From contig NC_081413.1 of the NCBI RefSeq assembly GCF_030272615.1, positions 719,828,867 through 719,892,866 of the forward strand: DNA of 64,000 bases, written 5' to 3'. Of the stretch, positions 47,040 through 58,990 are shown one piece after another. This DNA is from Cryptomeria japonica (Eukaryota; Streptophyta; Pinopsida; Cupressales; Cupressaceae). The position numbers and the translations under genes were made by a program. Position 1 is the first letter of the stretch. Each line of letters begins with the position of its first letter. The notes beneath the pieces were generated by a model that worked only from the letters and a program-made list of their open reading frames with translations, was not told where the DNA came from and did not search any database.

Positions 47040-47907
47040 ATTGTCATTATCAACCTTCTTGTTCCTTTCCATTTCACTCAAGTCAATGAATGGTATATAA
47101 AAATAAAATCCATTTGGTGGAAGTGAGATGAAATATTTGTGTGGTATGTGAAGTCGTGTATGGTGTATCTTGTAAGTATGACGGTTCACAAGTGTAGATC
47201 AATAGTGTTGAAGTCAGTTTCAGGTGTGTAACAATAGTGGACTATAATAAACACCTCCAAGGATGTGTTTCTCCATAGTTCAATAAATTGATTTATTGTA
47301 TTCAGATCTATTGCATCTTTTCTTGAAGAAGTGATTTTTAGTGTTCACAAGTCCATTATATCTTTCCCTAAGGTTGTGTGTCTTAGTCTTTCAAGTCAAA
47401 ATCAAGAGTAGTGAGCTTCCTTGGCCTTGAGCCTGAAACTTTGTAACCTATTTTCATATAGTGAGATAGTTATCACCATGTTTTTTGCCTCCAACAACTT
47501 GAAAATTCTATTTTATCAAGTCGAGATAGGATTGCGTACCAGTGAACAATTTGACTACCCAACTTGACATCATTTTCAAAGTGTTGGAGAGGCGTGGCAT
47601 GAACTATATGATGGGAAAAACCCTATGCAATCCAGGGAACAAATCTATCAGCGCCTTATGCAACAAGGGGTCGAAAATGACACTGCTATTGGTGATAGAG
47701 ATATTGCTAGAAGCAATACTAGGAGCATTGGGTTTTCCATGTAAAATATTGGTGTTTGAACGTGTGATTTCCCTTTTGTTTTTCAAATTATTTACTTCTA
47801 CACATATGGTAATTGGAATGAATGGTAACTAGATAGTTAGATTGGTTAATTATTAATATATGTTGATTCACCCCCCTCCCCCTCTCAGCATCCAGAAGTC
47901 TTCAACA
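47040..47907 (+). repeat. Copia LTR fragment, plus orientation
   Basis: The 3' end is clear: GTTGATTCACCCCCCTCCCC then CTCTCAGCATCC and TCTTCAACA at 47907. No primer site follows, so it is a solo or 3' LTR remnant. The start is a guess; the ORF at 47542-47832 lies inside the LTR and is a chance frame. Confidence 0.5.
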
Positions 47908-48097
47908 TGAAGAAAGTATCTCCCTAGAGCTAATCTATTACTATTGTATGAAAGAATAAAATGGTTTCATAGATTCCTACGGATAAGTAAGGTACATGAA
48001 AGCGAAATTTAGTCTATAGTTATTGTTAATGAGCCTTGTATATTAATGAATCCTTACTCACCTCACTATTCATGTTGAAATGTACTTAATTAATATT

Positions 48098-48363
48098 TTT
48101 TAGAGAATTATATATATAGAGACACGCTTTCTAGCTCAATTTCACTTAGTTGAGCTTTATTTAGCTCATTTATGCTTTCTTTAGTTTTCTAGGTATTAGA
48201 TTAGGGATTCTCTTGATTTCTCTAAAGCAAGTCATTATACATTGTATTATTCATTCTATAATATTTTCTTTAGAGGAATATAACATATTCTTTCTACTCT
48301 TGTTCATGGAATGCATTCTTGTTTGTTATTTGACCTTGCAAGCTTGTGTTGCAAAATTTATCA
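48098..48363 (+). repeat. 5' LTR of the 2.39-kb element
   Basis: 266 bp. The first two bases are TT instead of TG; it ends AAATTTATCA. It shares with the 3' LTR words such as TTGAGCTTTA, TTAGCTCATTTATG and CATTGTATTATTC. Confidence 0.85.
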
Positions 48364-50208
48364 TGGTATCAAAGATTGAATTTAACAAACCCCCTCTCAA
48401 TTTTTGAGGGTTTTACTCTCAAGAGTGTTACAAGGTCACCAAATCTACCTTTTTGTGAATTGAGAAGTTTTTTTTTAAGTCTACAAATTTGTTCATCCTA
48501 GAGACTTCTCAAAATTCATCACTATTTGCGAAATAAAATAAAATAAAAGATTTGGCCATAACATTTATTTTGTAGTTTAAAAAAAAAAAAAAATTAGGTT
48601 TAGTTCTCAGCCACAAAAAAAACCATCTAGGTATATATCAAATTTTTCATTCAGTAAGAAAATTTTGCAAAAATCAAGTTGCAAGGTCCATGTTTGTTTC
48701 TTGTTAGCTGGCTAAATTTAGCATATTTTTCTTTTGTCCATAAAATTTACATATGGTGTTTTTTTATTGCAAACAAGGTATCATTGTAAAGTTGATTCAG
48801 AGGACTATCTATTGGTGTTGGTCTTTTTCAAATTTTATTCCTAGAAATTTCAATAGGTCGTTGAAGTCACACATACCTGTTTGCACTTCCAAGGCCATAA
48901 CTTGCTCTAATAGAGTCTACTTTTTCAAAACAGTAGGTTTTGTAAAGGCACTTTTGTGATTTGTCCAAATCTACTGCTTTTACTAGATTTTTCACCAAGT
49001 ATTTTTTAGTCTTTTACAGTGTTTTCACTTTATGGTTGATTACTTGATAATTTTGTCTCATGAAAACTTATTGTCTATGTTGGATGACTTCCCTAAGGCT
49101 TTTATGCATGTATTTTCATCACTTTTCCCTATTTGAGCATTTTGAGTATATTTTTCATACACTTCTTTGCTTGTAGACACAAAAAGATAAAGTGACATCC
49201 TTGAGTATGCTTTTTGGGGATTTTGCACATTCTATTGTATCTTATTTTGTAGATGCACTATATATTATAAAGTGCAATGGGAAACTATGTATAGCTTTTG
49301 TTTTTCTATTGCATCTTTGTCCAATGAGTATCCCTCCATGAAGACATCAAATCCTAGAGGTTTGTGTCCCATGCATGTGTCCATTGGTTGCATACCCTTT
49401 TTCAATTGTAGGTACATTTGGATGCACATTCAAATGTTTGTTCTCCTCCATGCACTACTTAGTGACACATAATTTTAGTGGACTTGTCATCTCTCTCCAT
49501 TGTCATCTCTCTCCCTTGTCAACATTATGAGGAGGTTTCTACTGTTAGTGCTAATGCTTCCTTAGTTTCTCTTTGGAGTGAACCATATATTCAGTACGTG
49601 TTGCTATGTACTAGTTGAATGCATTGGTTGTATTATGGTGAGATAGAGATTTTATCATATAGACACTCTTGTATTCCAATTTTGTGGAAGTGAATTATCC
49701 TCAGTTGATCGATTCTTTAGACTATTGGCACCTATATTTTTTACTAGCAATTTACTCTTGCATTATTGAATAGTGTCATTGGGGTCACTCATGTAGATTC
49801 ATGTGCCATTTGCATCTTCGACTGATAGATGTTTATGTTTGTTTTCCATCTAACTATTCAAGTAGAGTCGCTAGGAGCACTCATGTAGATTATCATCTTT
49901 AGAGGAGGTTTTTAATTTAATACTATAGCAATATCTTTGTTTGATAGTTGTTTATAGTTTTTTTGTGCTTTAGAAGATGTTCTTCATATTCCTATTCTTT
50001 TGGGACATTTATTTGGAATCTTATTGTCCTTCATTCTCTTTTTCTCTCTTTTGGAGAGGAGTTTTCTCCCACTAGACTTTTCTCTAGTTGTGAGAGATTT
50101 TGTTTCGTACATGGGTACCTCATTAGGTGTTTAGTCATTGGGACCCATTCTTGCATTTCATGCATTTAGAGGTTTTTTACTTCTCCCTAAGTTTCACTTA
50201 AGCTGGGG

Positions 50209-50484
50209 TGTTAGAGCATTCTATATTTAGTGGCATTCTTTTTAGCTTAAGTTCACTAGTTGAGCTTTAATTGATATTTAATTAGCTCATTTATGTTTTT
50301 TTTCATTTCCTAATTATATTAGGGCTTCTCTTGCTTTCTATAAAACAATTCATTATGCATTGTATTATTCGTTATGTAATCTTTACTTTTCAAGAATATA
50401 GCATATCTTTCTTGCTACTCTCGTCTATGGAAGGTGTTCTTGTTTGTTGTTTAATCTTGCATGCTTGTGTTGCAAAAGTCAACA
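50209..50484 (+). repeat. 3' LTR of the 2.39-kb element
   Basis: 276 bp from TGTTAGAGCATTC to AAAGTCAACA, matching 48098-48363 along its length. Confidence 0.87.
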
Positions 50485-50584
50485 ATATTGAGGACTTTAT
50501 AATATTTTAAAAATTTTGATGCATAGCTTTTAATATAGTTCACTACTACAAGGAAATTATGTTATTAAAATAAATTCAGCACAC

Positions 50585-51096
50585 TACTACTTTCATCATT
50601 TTTTATAACCAAAATTCCACGAGGTTTAGATGAGCATGTGGAGGGTACTTGTAGTAAATTACTATGACAATGTTGTGTAACGTAACTTTCTAACGAGTGT
50701 AGATACCATTTATTGTGATCATACCTACAAAAGATAATCAAATAGAAAAAAATTAAAAAATAATGGCACTCAATGAACATATAAAACAATGATAAATATA
50801 CTTCAAATTTGAATCAAATATAAAGTATTGTGTAGTTATTTTAGTACGCCACTACTTTCATCATTTTTTATAACCAAAATTCCATGAGATTGATATGAGC
50901 ATGTGGTGGTACTTGTAAATCATTGTAATGATGTTGTGTAGCATAAGCTTCAAAAGGGTTTTGATACCACTTGCTATAATCTTACCTACAAAAGATTATT
51001 AAACTAAAAATATTAAAAAAGTATGTCGCCTAATGAACTTAGAAAACAATGACAAATATGTTTATCTTTTGAATCAACTATAAAATATTGTGTACC
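50585..51096. repeat. Tandem duplication, ~266-bp unit
   Basis: Units start at 50585 and 50851, both with ACTACTTTCATCATTTTTTA and later ACCTACAAAAGATTA and TAAA-TATTGTGTA. No coding content is recognisable; the minus ORF across unit 1 is not preserved in unit 2. Confidence 0.75.
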
Positions 51097-52120
51097 TCTT
51101 TGAAAGGACAATGTCGTTTAAAGTAGAAACTCTAATACAATATTTTTGTATCAATCTTATAGTTTATTAGTAAATCTCATTTAAAGCAATGTAAGATTAT
51201 ATATCAAAGTTTGAAAATCATCTCTTTATGTATAATCATTGTCCAACAATATCATATATAAATGATTCTAAGAACTTCTAAAATGATATGATTCATGATA
51301 TCAATATATTCGGATTTCTGAGTTTTGATTAGATGATAATTATCACATCAACATTTCCAATCATACTTCATATTCTATCATCAAAACAAATTAAATTTAA
51401 AAAAAACCTAAGTTATTCCCTTAATTTATTCATTTAGACTTACAAGTACCCTCCGTATTCTGTGACGTCAATTAATTCTCCAATAGAAAACTTGTCTGTA
51501 CCTATATTTGAAACCCTAAATCTGTCATCGCTTTTATCAATTTACACATACACGCTGACGTGACTGGCTCGGGTGAAAACATAAGAAACTTAGTTGTATT
51601 TCTGATTTGAGGAGCGTAAGAACAAATTTGTTTACAGTGATCACTACCTAAGCTTCTGCAGCTTTATTTGGACATGGACTTGACCCATAATTTATTTTGC
51701 GCGGAAAAGAAAAGAATGAAAGAGAAATCCATATTTCAGATGTACTTCATGCATTCATTTGCTTGAAGAACATCCTTGTCAATCTTAAGCAGAAGAAGAA
51801 GAATCCACATGACGTTGAGTACAGTGGTGGGTGTGATTGAAATTCAAGAAAGATGCATTGCTCCACACTGTATCAAAGCCTGAAGTGACTGAAAAAGTGT
51901 GAAAAATAAAATAGTGTGTAATCTATGGTGGAGTCGTGGGAATCGCCATCTAACTTTTATGAAGCAACATGGTCCTCAAGGCCCATCTATTTGTTAACTC
52001 ACAAGCACTATTTGTTTACTCCATTCATAGGATCTGGCAATTTGATGGAAATCTATTCTATACAAGCGCTTTAAAGGTTGGACTATCTATTTGAGCTTCC
52101 AATAGGCATTGTGAAGTACA
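51097..52120. other. No gene seen
   Basis: AT-rich, with no supportable ORF or RNA gene. Confidence 0.4.
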
Positions 52121-52305
52121 GAGATATAAATAGGCTTCTGCAATGTACTTGATAGTGCCTTTCGAGCTCCATAGATCTGCTAAGAATGAGCTTCTAAATA
52201 AACATTATTGTGTACATTGAATTTGGAATTGTGTTTTTTATATTCACATTCAATGTACATGATAAATGTTTATTTTGGAGATATACATTTTTTTTATTGA
52301 TAGTT

Positions 52306-52342
<37 letters not shown>
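52306..52342. repeat. (TA)n microsatellite
   Basis: An alternating TA run interrupted once by C, within unit 1 of the ~710-bp duplication. Confidence 0.9.
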
Positions 52343-53053
52343 AGTTCTAAGGGATAAAAAAAGCTCTCAAAAGAAAAGGGTGATGGGTGGATATAGGATA
52401 AGTCTTTTCACCCATTTTTGATTATGGGGTGGGAGTAAATTCTAGAGATTGCTTGCAGCTATTCTAGTTTAAAAAACGCAACTGTTGTGTTACAGATGTC
52501 AGTAATACACCATTGATTTCATAAAGATCAGCTGTGATTTTTCGAAAGTGTCAATAACACGTGTTTGCTAACCCCGTTTTGAAGCTAGAATAGCTCCGTC
52601 CATTGAAGGTAGTCGACTGATCAAACTGCTTCTTCCTAAATTAGTACCCTATAGAATAATTAAGAACCTCAAGTGGGTGGGAGGCAAGTGCTAGGTGAGT
52701 GAGCATTACAAATGTGTGGTGAGAATTCAAGGATCAGCAATAGTGTAGGGTGTTCATGAGGAAGATAAAGTAGCTGGGACGAATAATGAGCGTGCCCTTA
52801 GAATAGTAAGGGCCATATATTTTTTGATGAATATAAATATGTTTCTGCAATTTATTTGATAATGCCTATCGAGCTCCATATATCTACCAAGAAGCTCAAT
52901 CTGCCAACAATGAGCTTCTAAGTAAACATTATTGTGTACATTGAATTCGGAATCGTGTTTTCTATATGTACATTCAATGTACATGATAAATATTTATTTT
53001 CAAGTTCATCTTCCAAATATATATTTCTTTCTTAATAGTCAGTAGAGTTGATT

Positions 53054-53055
<2 letters not shown>

Positions 53056-53117
<62 letters not shown>

Positions 53118-53131
53118 GTGTGTGTGTGTGT
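53056..53131. repeat. (GT)n microsatellite inside a 15-bp inverted repeat
   Basis: About 38 GT units with one GC interruption. AGTAGAGTTGATTAC (53041-53055) and GTAATCAACCCTACT (53132-53146) flank it as an inverted repeat with one mismatch. Confidence 0.92.
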
Positions 53132-53734
53132 GTAATCAACCCTACTATTCTAAGGGGAAAAAAATATTGGAAGACAAGGGTGGGTAGGTTGATTTCCACC
53201 CACCCTTAATTATGGGCTAGAAGGGAATTCTAGTCATTATTGAAGGGAGTCAACTGATCGAAATACTTCTTCCTAAATTATCATGCTGATAAATATTTAA
53301 GAACCTAGGACCAATTAGTTGGAGGCAACTACTAGGTGGGTGGGATTTTAGGGATCAGCAATAGTGTAGGGTGTTCATGAGGATGATGAAGTGGGAGGAA
53401 TAGTGAACATGCCCTTAGAATAGAAGGCCCACATACTTTTTTATGAATAAGTGTCAACATTCTATTAACTAGGAAATATAAATATACATATTCACAAAAA
53501 AAGGATTGATGAATCCAAGATCACATCTCGAGAGTCAAATAGAGCTAAGCCTAGAATAAAACATAGAGTCAATAGTCAAAGTTGCAAAATGGCGAGAACA
53601 GTAACATTGAGAGGAGGCAGAGGGTTCTAATCACTTGCTTACCCCATACATCACATCATCAAGGTTCACAATGACGTTGGGGATATCTCAATGTTTATCC
53701 ATGTTCTTATCATTGCTTTTATTAAATATATAAA

Positions 53735-55860
53735 ACATTGTTAATAATACTAAAATTTGCTTGGTTTAATTCTTTTTTGATGGGAAATGATTTGATTATG
53801 AAGACGAATTTAGAGTATGAAACTTTACTTTCTATGCTTCTTTTATGTTATGTTTTATGACAAGTTATTAGTTGAGAGGAAAAAGGGTTGATTTATTGGA
53901 TTACTAAGCCTCCTTTTATAATAGAAAATTTTTAAATTTATTATAAAGTTCTACTATTTATTATCCCTATGTTGGGTTATTTTCAAAACTTTTCAATACA
54001 ATGTTCTAGCAATCCAAGCAAGAATTAATGACAAGAAGTCAAATCATATCAATGTATTTTTCTTCTTTTAAAGATTTGACAATATCTTCTAATAGTATAA
54101 AATATAACAATATGGTTTTTTTCTTTTGACCTATATTGAATGAAAATTAATTTTTTTCTCTTCAATCTATTTTTATTTAATTTCAATTCATTATTTTTAA
54201 AGGTCAATTATGTCACTATTTTTTTTTAACTACAAAATTTATATAATTGTTATAATTTTTTTGAGCATATTATATATGTTTTAAATAGAATTGAAAACTA
54301 TTTTCAAGGTCATCATAGCATTTTCATCTTATGAAGTGGTAGGTTAAATTAATATTAAAGTTACTTCTACCTCGAAAGAAGTTGCCTTGCTTGAAAAATT
54401 ATTTATAATTTATTGGTGATAATAAATATAGATTTTATATTTGTTTATGCACACATTACATTCAAATATTAATTCAATATTAAAATTTTAATTGTATTAA
54501 TTGTTATATTTATTTGAAAATATGTCATATTTAATAATGCTTATTAAGAATTTTTATGCATAAACATTGTTTGAATTTGTTCGGTCTAATTCATTTGGTA
54601 GAAAATGGATGGGATATGGAGATGAATATAGATTATGAATCATTTTATTTATCTTTTAGACTTTTTTAAGTTTTCTATATGGCAATTTGTTATTAGTAAA
54701 GAGGAAAAATGGTAAGTTTATTGGATTACTAAGCTTTTTTTTGGATAGAAAATTTTTAGATTTATTATAAAATTCTAAAATTTATTATTTATTATTTATT
54801 TTTTATGTTAGATGTTTTTAATTGACATGAAAATCCAAACAAGAGTTAATGTAAACTAGTCATGAATTTTTTTCTTAAGATTTGATAATATCTTCTATTT
54901 TTCTAAAAAATAAACAATATATTTTTTCTCTCATACTTTATCAACTTATATTGAATGAAAATCTAGTTTTTATTAACTTACTATAGACACCTATTTTTGT
55001 CCACTTGATTAAATGAATTTTATATTTGTTTAATTATCCTTCATCCAACTATTAATTAAATTCATATTTACTTAATCATTTCCCCTTTTTCAAATATGAA
55101 TTAAATTAATATTCAATTAATTCATCCCAACCCCCTTCTTCTATTAGTTAAATAAATTATTCAATTCATTTAATTTAATTCACTTAGCCAAATTCAGACC
55201 ATTAATTAAATAAATAAATCATATTTTTTTAATTAAATCCCCTCACACATTTAAATAAATAAATATTTATTTAAAATACACATCCAATGCAAGTTGCACA
55301 TTTAATTGAAATAAATGAATTTTAATTAAATTCCTACCCACTTGCTCACTAGATTCTTCTAATCCTTTCTAAATTAGCTTAGTCCTCTTCTAAGTGTTTG
55401 CACATTCCTAAAACTAATGAATTAAGGAAGAGTCACTTCTCAAAACAATTAAGGTTGTTATTGATAATAATTTCAATCCATTATTTTAAAGGATCAATCA
55501 TATGATTTTTTTTCGTAAGCGCAAAACTTATATACTTGTTATGCTTTTTCAAATAACATGAAAAATGATTACTAATATTATCATAGTCTTTTTATCTTTG
55601 AGATGGCAAGTTAAATTAAAATACAAATTACTTAGATACTACCAACAAACTTTTCTTATTTTAAAAATTATTTATAATTGTTGTGATATTCCATTATCTA
55701 CTAAAGATGACAAATATTGATTTTATAGTATTTTATGTACACATCTTATTCAAATATTAATTCTAGATTAAAATTTTAATTATATTAATTATTCACATTT
55801 AGTTGAAATAATATTGATAATCAATTAAAATATAGATTTGTGTATAATGGTGGTATAGAC
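53735..55860. repeat. Tandem duplication, ~820-bp unit, second copy interrupted
   Basis: Unit 1 is about 53735-54555; unit 2 is 54556-54976 plus 55472-55860. Matching words include GGATTACTAAGC, TAGAAAATTTTTA, TATATTGAATGAAAAT and AAAAATTATTTATAATT. The interruption is the ~495-bp unit listed next. AT-rich with no gene. Confidence 0.7.
54977..55471 (+). repeat. ~495-bp Tat-LTR-derived unit, copy 1
   Basis: It starts TTACTATAGACACC and ends GTTGTTATTGATAATA. Its body resembles the first part of the Tat-type LTR (TTAATTAAA runs, CACTTGCTCACTAGATTC, GAGTCACTTCTCAAAA). It matches 58463-58978 from end to end except a deletion between CCCACTTGC repeats. Confidence 0.65.
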
Positions 55861-55911
55861 AATTGATACAGTTTATTTCAAGTTAAATCTATCAGATTTC
55901 CACAATCCATG

Positions 55912-56435
55912 ATAATTAAGTGAATGACTTCTGAATTTGATTGTGTGTAAGTTTTTAGTCATCAAATCCAGAAGTTGCTCACTTAATTATTTCAAGTTCT
56001 AATAATGTTATTTAGTCCTAAAATTTTCTATTTTTTCTTTTTGTATTTATAGAGGCTAATGATAATAAAGCAAAATAACAAGCCTCTCAACATCTCTAAA
56101 TTTGGAAACACAACATTTATCTTCCTCTCTAGTAGCCTACTCTAACTCATATATTAAATTTATCTTCCTCTCTAGCCTACTCTAACTCATTTTTCTTTTT
56201 TTCTTTTGATGACTAAAAACTTACACACAATCAAATCTAGAAGTCGCTCACTTAATTATTTCAAGTTCTAATATTGTTATTTAGTCCTAAAATTTTCTAT
56301 TTTTTTTTCTTTTTGTATTTATAGAGGCTAATGATATTAAATCAAAATAACAAGCCTCTCAACATCTCTAAATTTGGAAACACAACATTTATCTTCCTCT
56401 CTAGCCTACTCTAACTCATATATTAAATTTGAATT
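55912..56435. repeat. Foldback plus direct-repeat cluster
   Basis: A 30-bp inverted repeat (55912-55941 and 55961-55990, 26 of 30 paired) encloses a 19-base loop. The loop region (55936-55965) recurs inverted at 56205-56234. The right arm and about 180 following bases recur directly at 56229-56435 (both with AACAAGCCTCTCAACATCTC). It has no coding frame and is MITE-like in form. Confidence 0.7.
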
Positions 56436-57991
56436 GTCATCCTTCTTGAAAATGTTTTTAGCATGTAAATTTATATTATATATAACTTGATTATTTTTTT
56501 CCCAATCAAACAAACCATGATTTTACACTCACAATAAATCATAAACTAAAACATAGCATTTATTTCCATGGTTTATACTCATTTGAGCTCAAATCATCAA
56601 ATGTATTAAAAAAATAGAGAGTAACTATCACCAATAATCACTGTAATTTCTACTATCAAAATATTTTCTATGGTGGGGACCAATTTCTATGCTACAGTTG
56701 TTTATAAATTATAAAAAAAATAAAAATCTTAAAGATATATCTTATGGGAATTTTTTTAGAAAGATAAATAATTTCATAATTTGAGTACCTCATGATCCTA
56801 GTGGACTTGGTATTATAGATATACAATGGAAAGGTGCATCCTTATGTTTCAAATAGATAATGATAGCATTAAAGGATAATGGAGATTAATTGTACCATGA
56901 GTGTAAAGCTTGGAGAGAGCTTAGTCTTCAACATGTAGGAGTTTTATCAAATCTATCATGTACATAATTTATCACTAATTATATATCAAAAGTCATGAAT
57001 ATATTATGAATTAAAATAGGTTATTTACTAATTTATCTATTATCCAATAACATCTTTGGTGTTCTCTTATGATCACTTAGTATGATTGATATCTTTTTTT
57101 AGACTCCTTCAATTTGTTCTTTGAAAGTTTTTAATGGAAATATTTAAAATATTGATTTTTTTTTTTAGATACACTAGGAATATTCATTCTTGCCTAGAAT
57201 CCAAAGTGAAATATAGACTCATTCATAAGTATTTCAATATATTTGGACTGTATATTTAAATCTATATCTATGGTTGGCTATGGAATCAATTATAGAATAC
57301 CAAGGACCTTCAATAAAAACACAAAAGAAACTTCAATCAAGAATAATTATGCTCTATTCATTGATGCAAATGACACAATATTTTATATTTTGTGTTGTAA
57401 AAACCAAAAATATATTTCTACATTATTTTTTCATCACACTAGAACTATCTTGTAGATCCATTCCCAACATTAGTTAAATAAATAATTTATTTAATTAATC
57501 TATTTGATCTTTCTTCTAACATAAATAAATATTTTTTATTATTTTATTTAACCAATCTATAATTTCTTCCAACATTTTATTAAATAAAAAATATATAAAA
57601 TGCTTTTAATTTATTAATAACATGGTAAAATGATTTATAGTATTGAAATATACAAAAAATCCTAAGTAGACCACCAAATAAATAAGGAGAAAATTAAAGA
57701 AGTGATGAAACCTAATCCTAAAAAGGACAAAATATATTTAGAAAAATAAAAATAGTGTAGGAGTTATCTATTGGTGGTGGCTTTGGCATAGCCAACTCTA
57801 AGTGAACAAAGATCATCCACTCCCCTTCAAAAGTGAGAGATCTTACTCCAATGTTCCTTTGAGTTGGGTCTTATTTGTGTTTGCTAACAAAGCGGCCTAT
57901 GTGATCTGTTATATCAGGGACCTTTACTGGTAATCAACTCAAGATGTAAGCTTAGATTGGTCATAAAGTTAAGAGAGGTAGAGCGTCCCCT
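56436..57991 (+). other. No intact gene; possible LINE remnant
   Basis: Around 56785-56960 one frame reads VPHDPSGLGIIDIQWKGASL and AWRELSLQHVGV between stops, resembling the block before the zinc-binding end of plant LINE reverse transcriptases (GGLG-type). Nothing else confirms it; the ORFs at 57243-57477 are unremarkable. Confidence 0.25.
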
Positions 57992-58462
57992 ATGTCTACC
58001 TCTAACTTTGATTCTTTTCCCTCCCACAATTCTATCCCAGATAAGTTTGAACATGTCCCCAATAGGAGTGATAGAACCCCCTACCCGAAAGATCTCAATG
58101 CTAATTCCACTTTTCTCAGTTTGGATAGAGAGAACCCTGACGATGTCTTTTCCATCGCCTGTGATTTAGATGTAGATAATTTTAGGATGTTTAAATGGGC
58201 ATTCCATGAAATCAATAATATTCTCTAGGAAATCACTAGAAAAGTAGATAATCAAGGTGCAGAAAAATGGATTGTGGACCAATGGAAATCAATTGTTGAT
58301 TCCATGCAGAAAATGGTGAGAACAATGAGTGATCTGAAGAAATGTCATGACAACATAATCTTTATCTTGGAAGATAAACTTAAGAAATAGTATGAAGGTA
58401 GATTGATTCAAGTGGAGAACGAATTCCACAAAGTTAATGAGAACCTAATATGTCTAGTTACT
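57992..58462 (+). pseudogene. Unrecognised ORF fragment, acidic then coiled-coil
   Basis: It starts MSTSNFDSFPSHNSIPDK. One frame continues through two stops (58226 and about 58388) with helical, charged sequence: DDVFSIACDLDVDNFRMFKW, EKWIVDQWKSIVDSMQKM, DLKKCHDNIIFILEDKLKK and RLIQVENEFHKVNENL. It has no zinc knuckle, membrane segment or known motif. It is cut at 58463 by the ~515-bp Tat-LTR-derived unit. A gag-like or host coiled-coil fragment are both possible. Confidence 0.35.
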
Positions 58463-58978
58463 TACTATAGACACCTATTTTTGTCCACTTGATTAAATGA
58501 ATTTTATATTGTTTAATTATCCTTCATCCAACTATTAATTAAATTCACATTTATTTAATCATTTCCCCTTTTTCAAATATTAATTAAATTAATATCTAAT
58601 TAATTCATCCCAACCCGCTTCTTCTATTAGTTAAATAAATTATTCAATTCATTTAATTTAATTCACTTAGCCAAATTCAAACCATTAATTAATTAAATAA
58701 ATCATATTTGTTTAATTAAATCCCCCTCACACATTTAAATAAATAAATATTTATTTAAAATACCCATCCAATGCAAGTTGCACATTTAATTGAAATAAAT
58801 GAATTTTAATTAAAATCCTACCCACTTGCATTCTCCTACAATACCCACTTGCTCACTAGATTCTTCTAATCCCTTCTAAATTAGCCTAATCCTCTTCTAA
58901 GTGTTTGCACATTCCTAAAACTAAGGAATTAGGGAAGAGTCACTTCTCAAAACAATTAAGGTTGTTATTGATAATATG
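58463..58978 (+). repeat. ~515-bp Tat-LTR-derived unit, copy 2
   Basis: It has the same ends as copy 1 (TTACTATAGACACC … TTGTTATTGATAATA) and near-identical sequence. It interrupts the ORF fragment at 57992. Confidence 0.65.
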
Positions 58979-58990
58979 ACTAAACAATAA

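Larger units (their letters stand above)
48098..50484 (+). mobile_element. Complete 2.39-kb non-autonomous LTR retrotransposon
   Basis: LTRs are 48098-48363 and 50209-50484. The 5' LTR is followed at once by TGGTATCAAAGA, an initiator-Met primer site with two mismatches. The 3' LTR (TGTTAGAGC…AGTCAACA) is preceded by the purine-rich AAGCTGGGG. ATATT flanks both sides exactly (48093-48097, 50485-50489). The ~1.85-kb interior contains no ORF with gag or pol motifs. It is larger than classical TRIM elements and smaller than LARDs, and must have used proteins from another (probably copia) element. Confidence 0.88.
52121..53485. repeat. Tandem duplication, ~710-bp unit with microsatellites
   Basis: Units begin near 52121 and 52829. 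Shared stretches include GAGCTCCATA, AACATTATTGTGTACATTGA, ATTCAATGTACATGATAAAT, CTTCTTCCTAAATTA and GGATCAGCAATAGTGTAGGG. Each unit carries a dinucleotide run at the same place, AT-type in unit 1 and GT-type in unit 2. No gene. Confidence 0.8.

Noticed and set aside
47542-47832. Plus ORF of 96 residues
   Set aside because: It lies inside a copia LTR fragment and has no motif.
48364-48375. tRNA-like fragment TGGTATCAAAGA
   Set aside because: It directly follows an LTR and is a primer-binding site; no cloverleaf surrounds it.
53056-53131. CRISPR-like regular array
   Set aside because: It is a dinucleotide microsatellite with no spacers, in a plant nuclear context.
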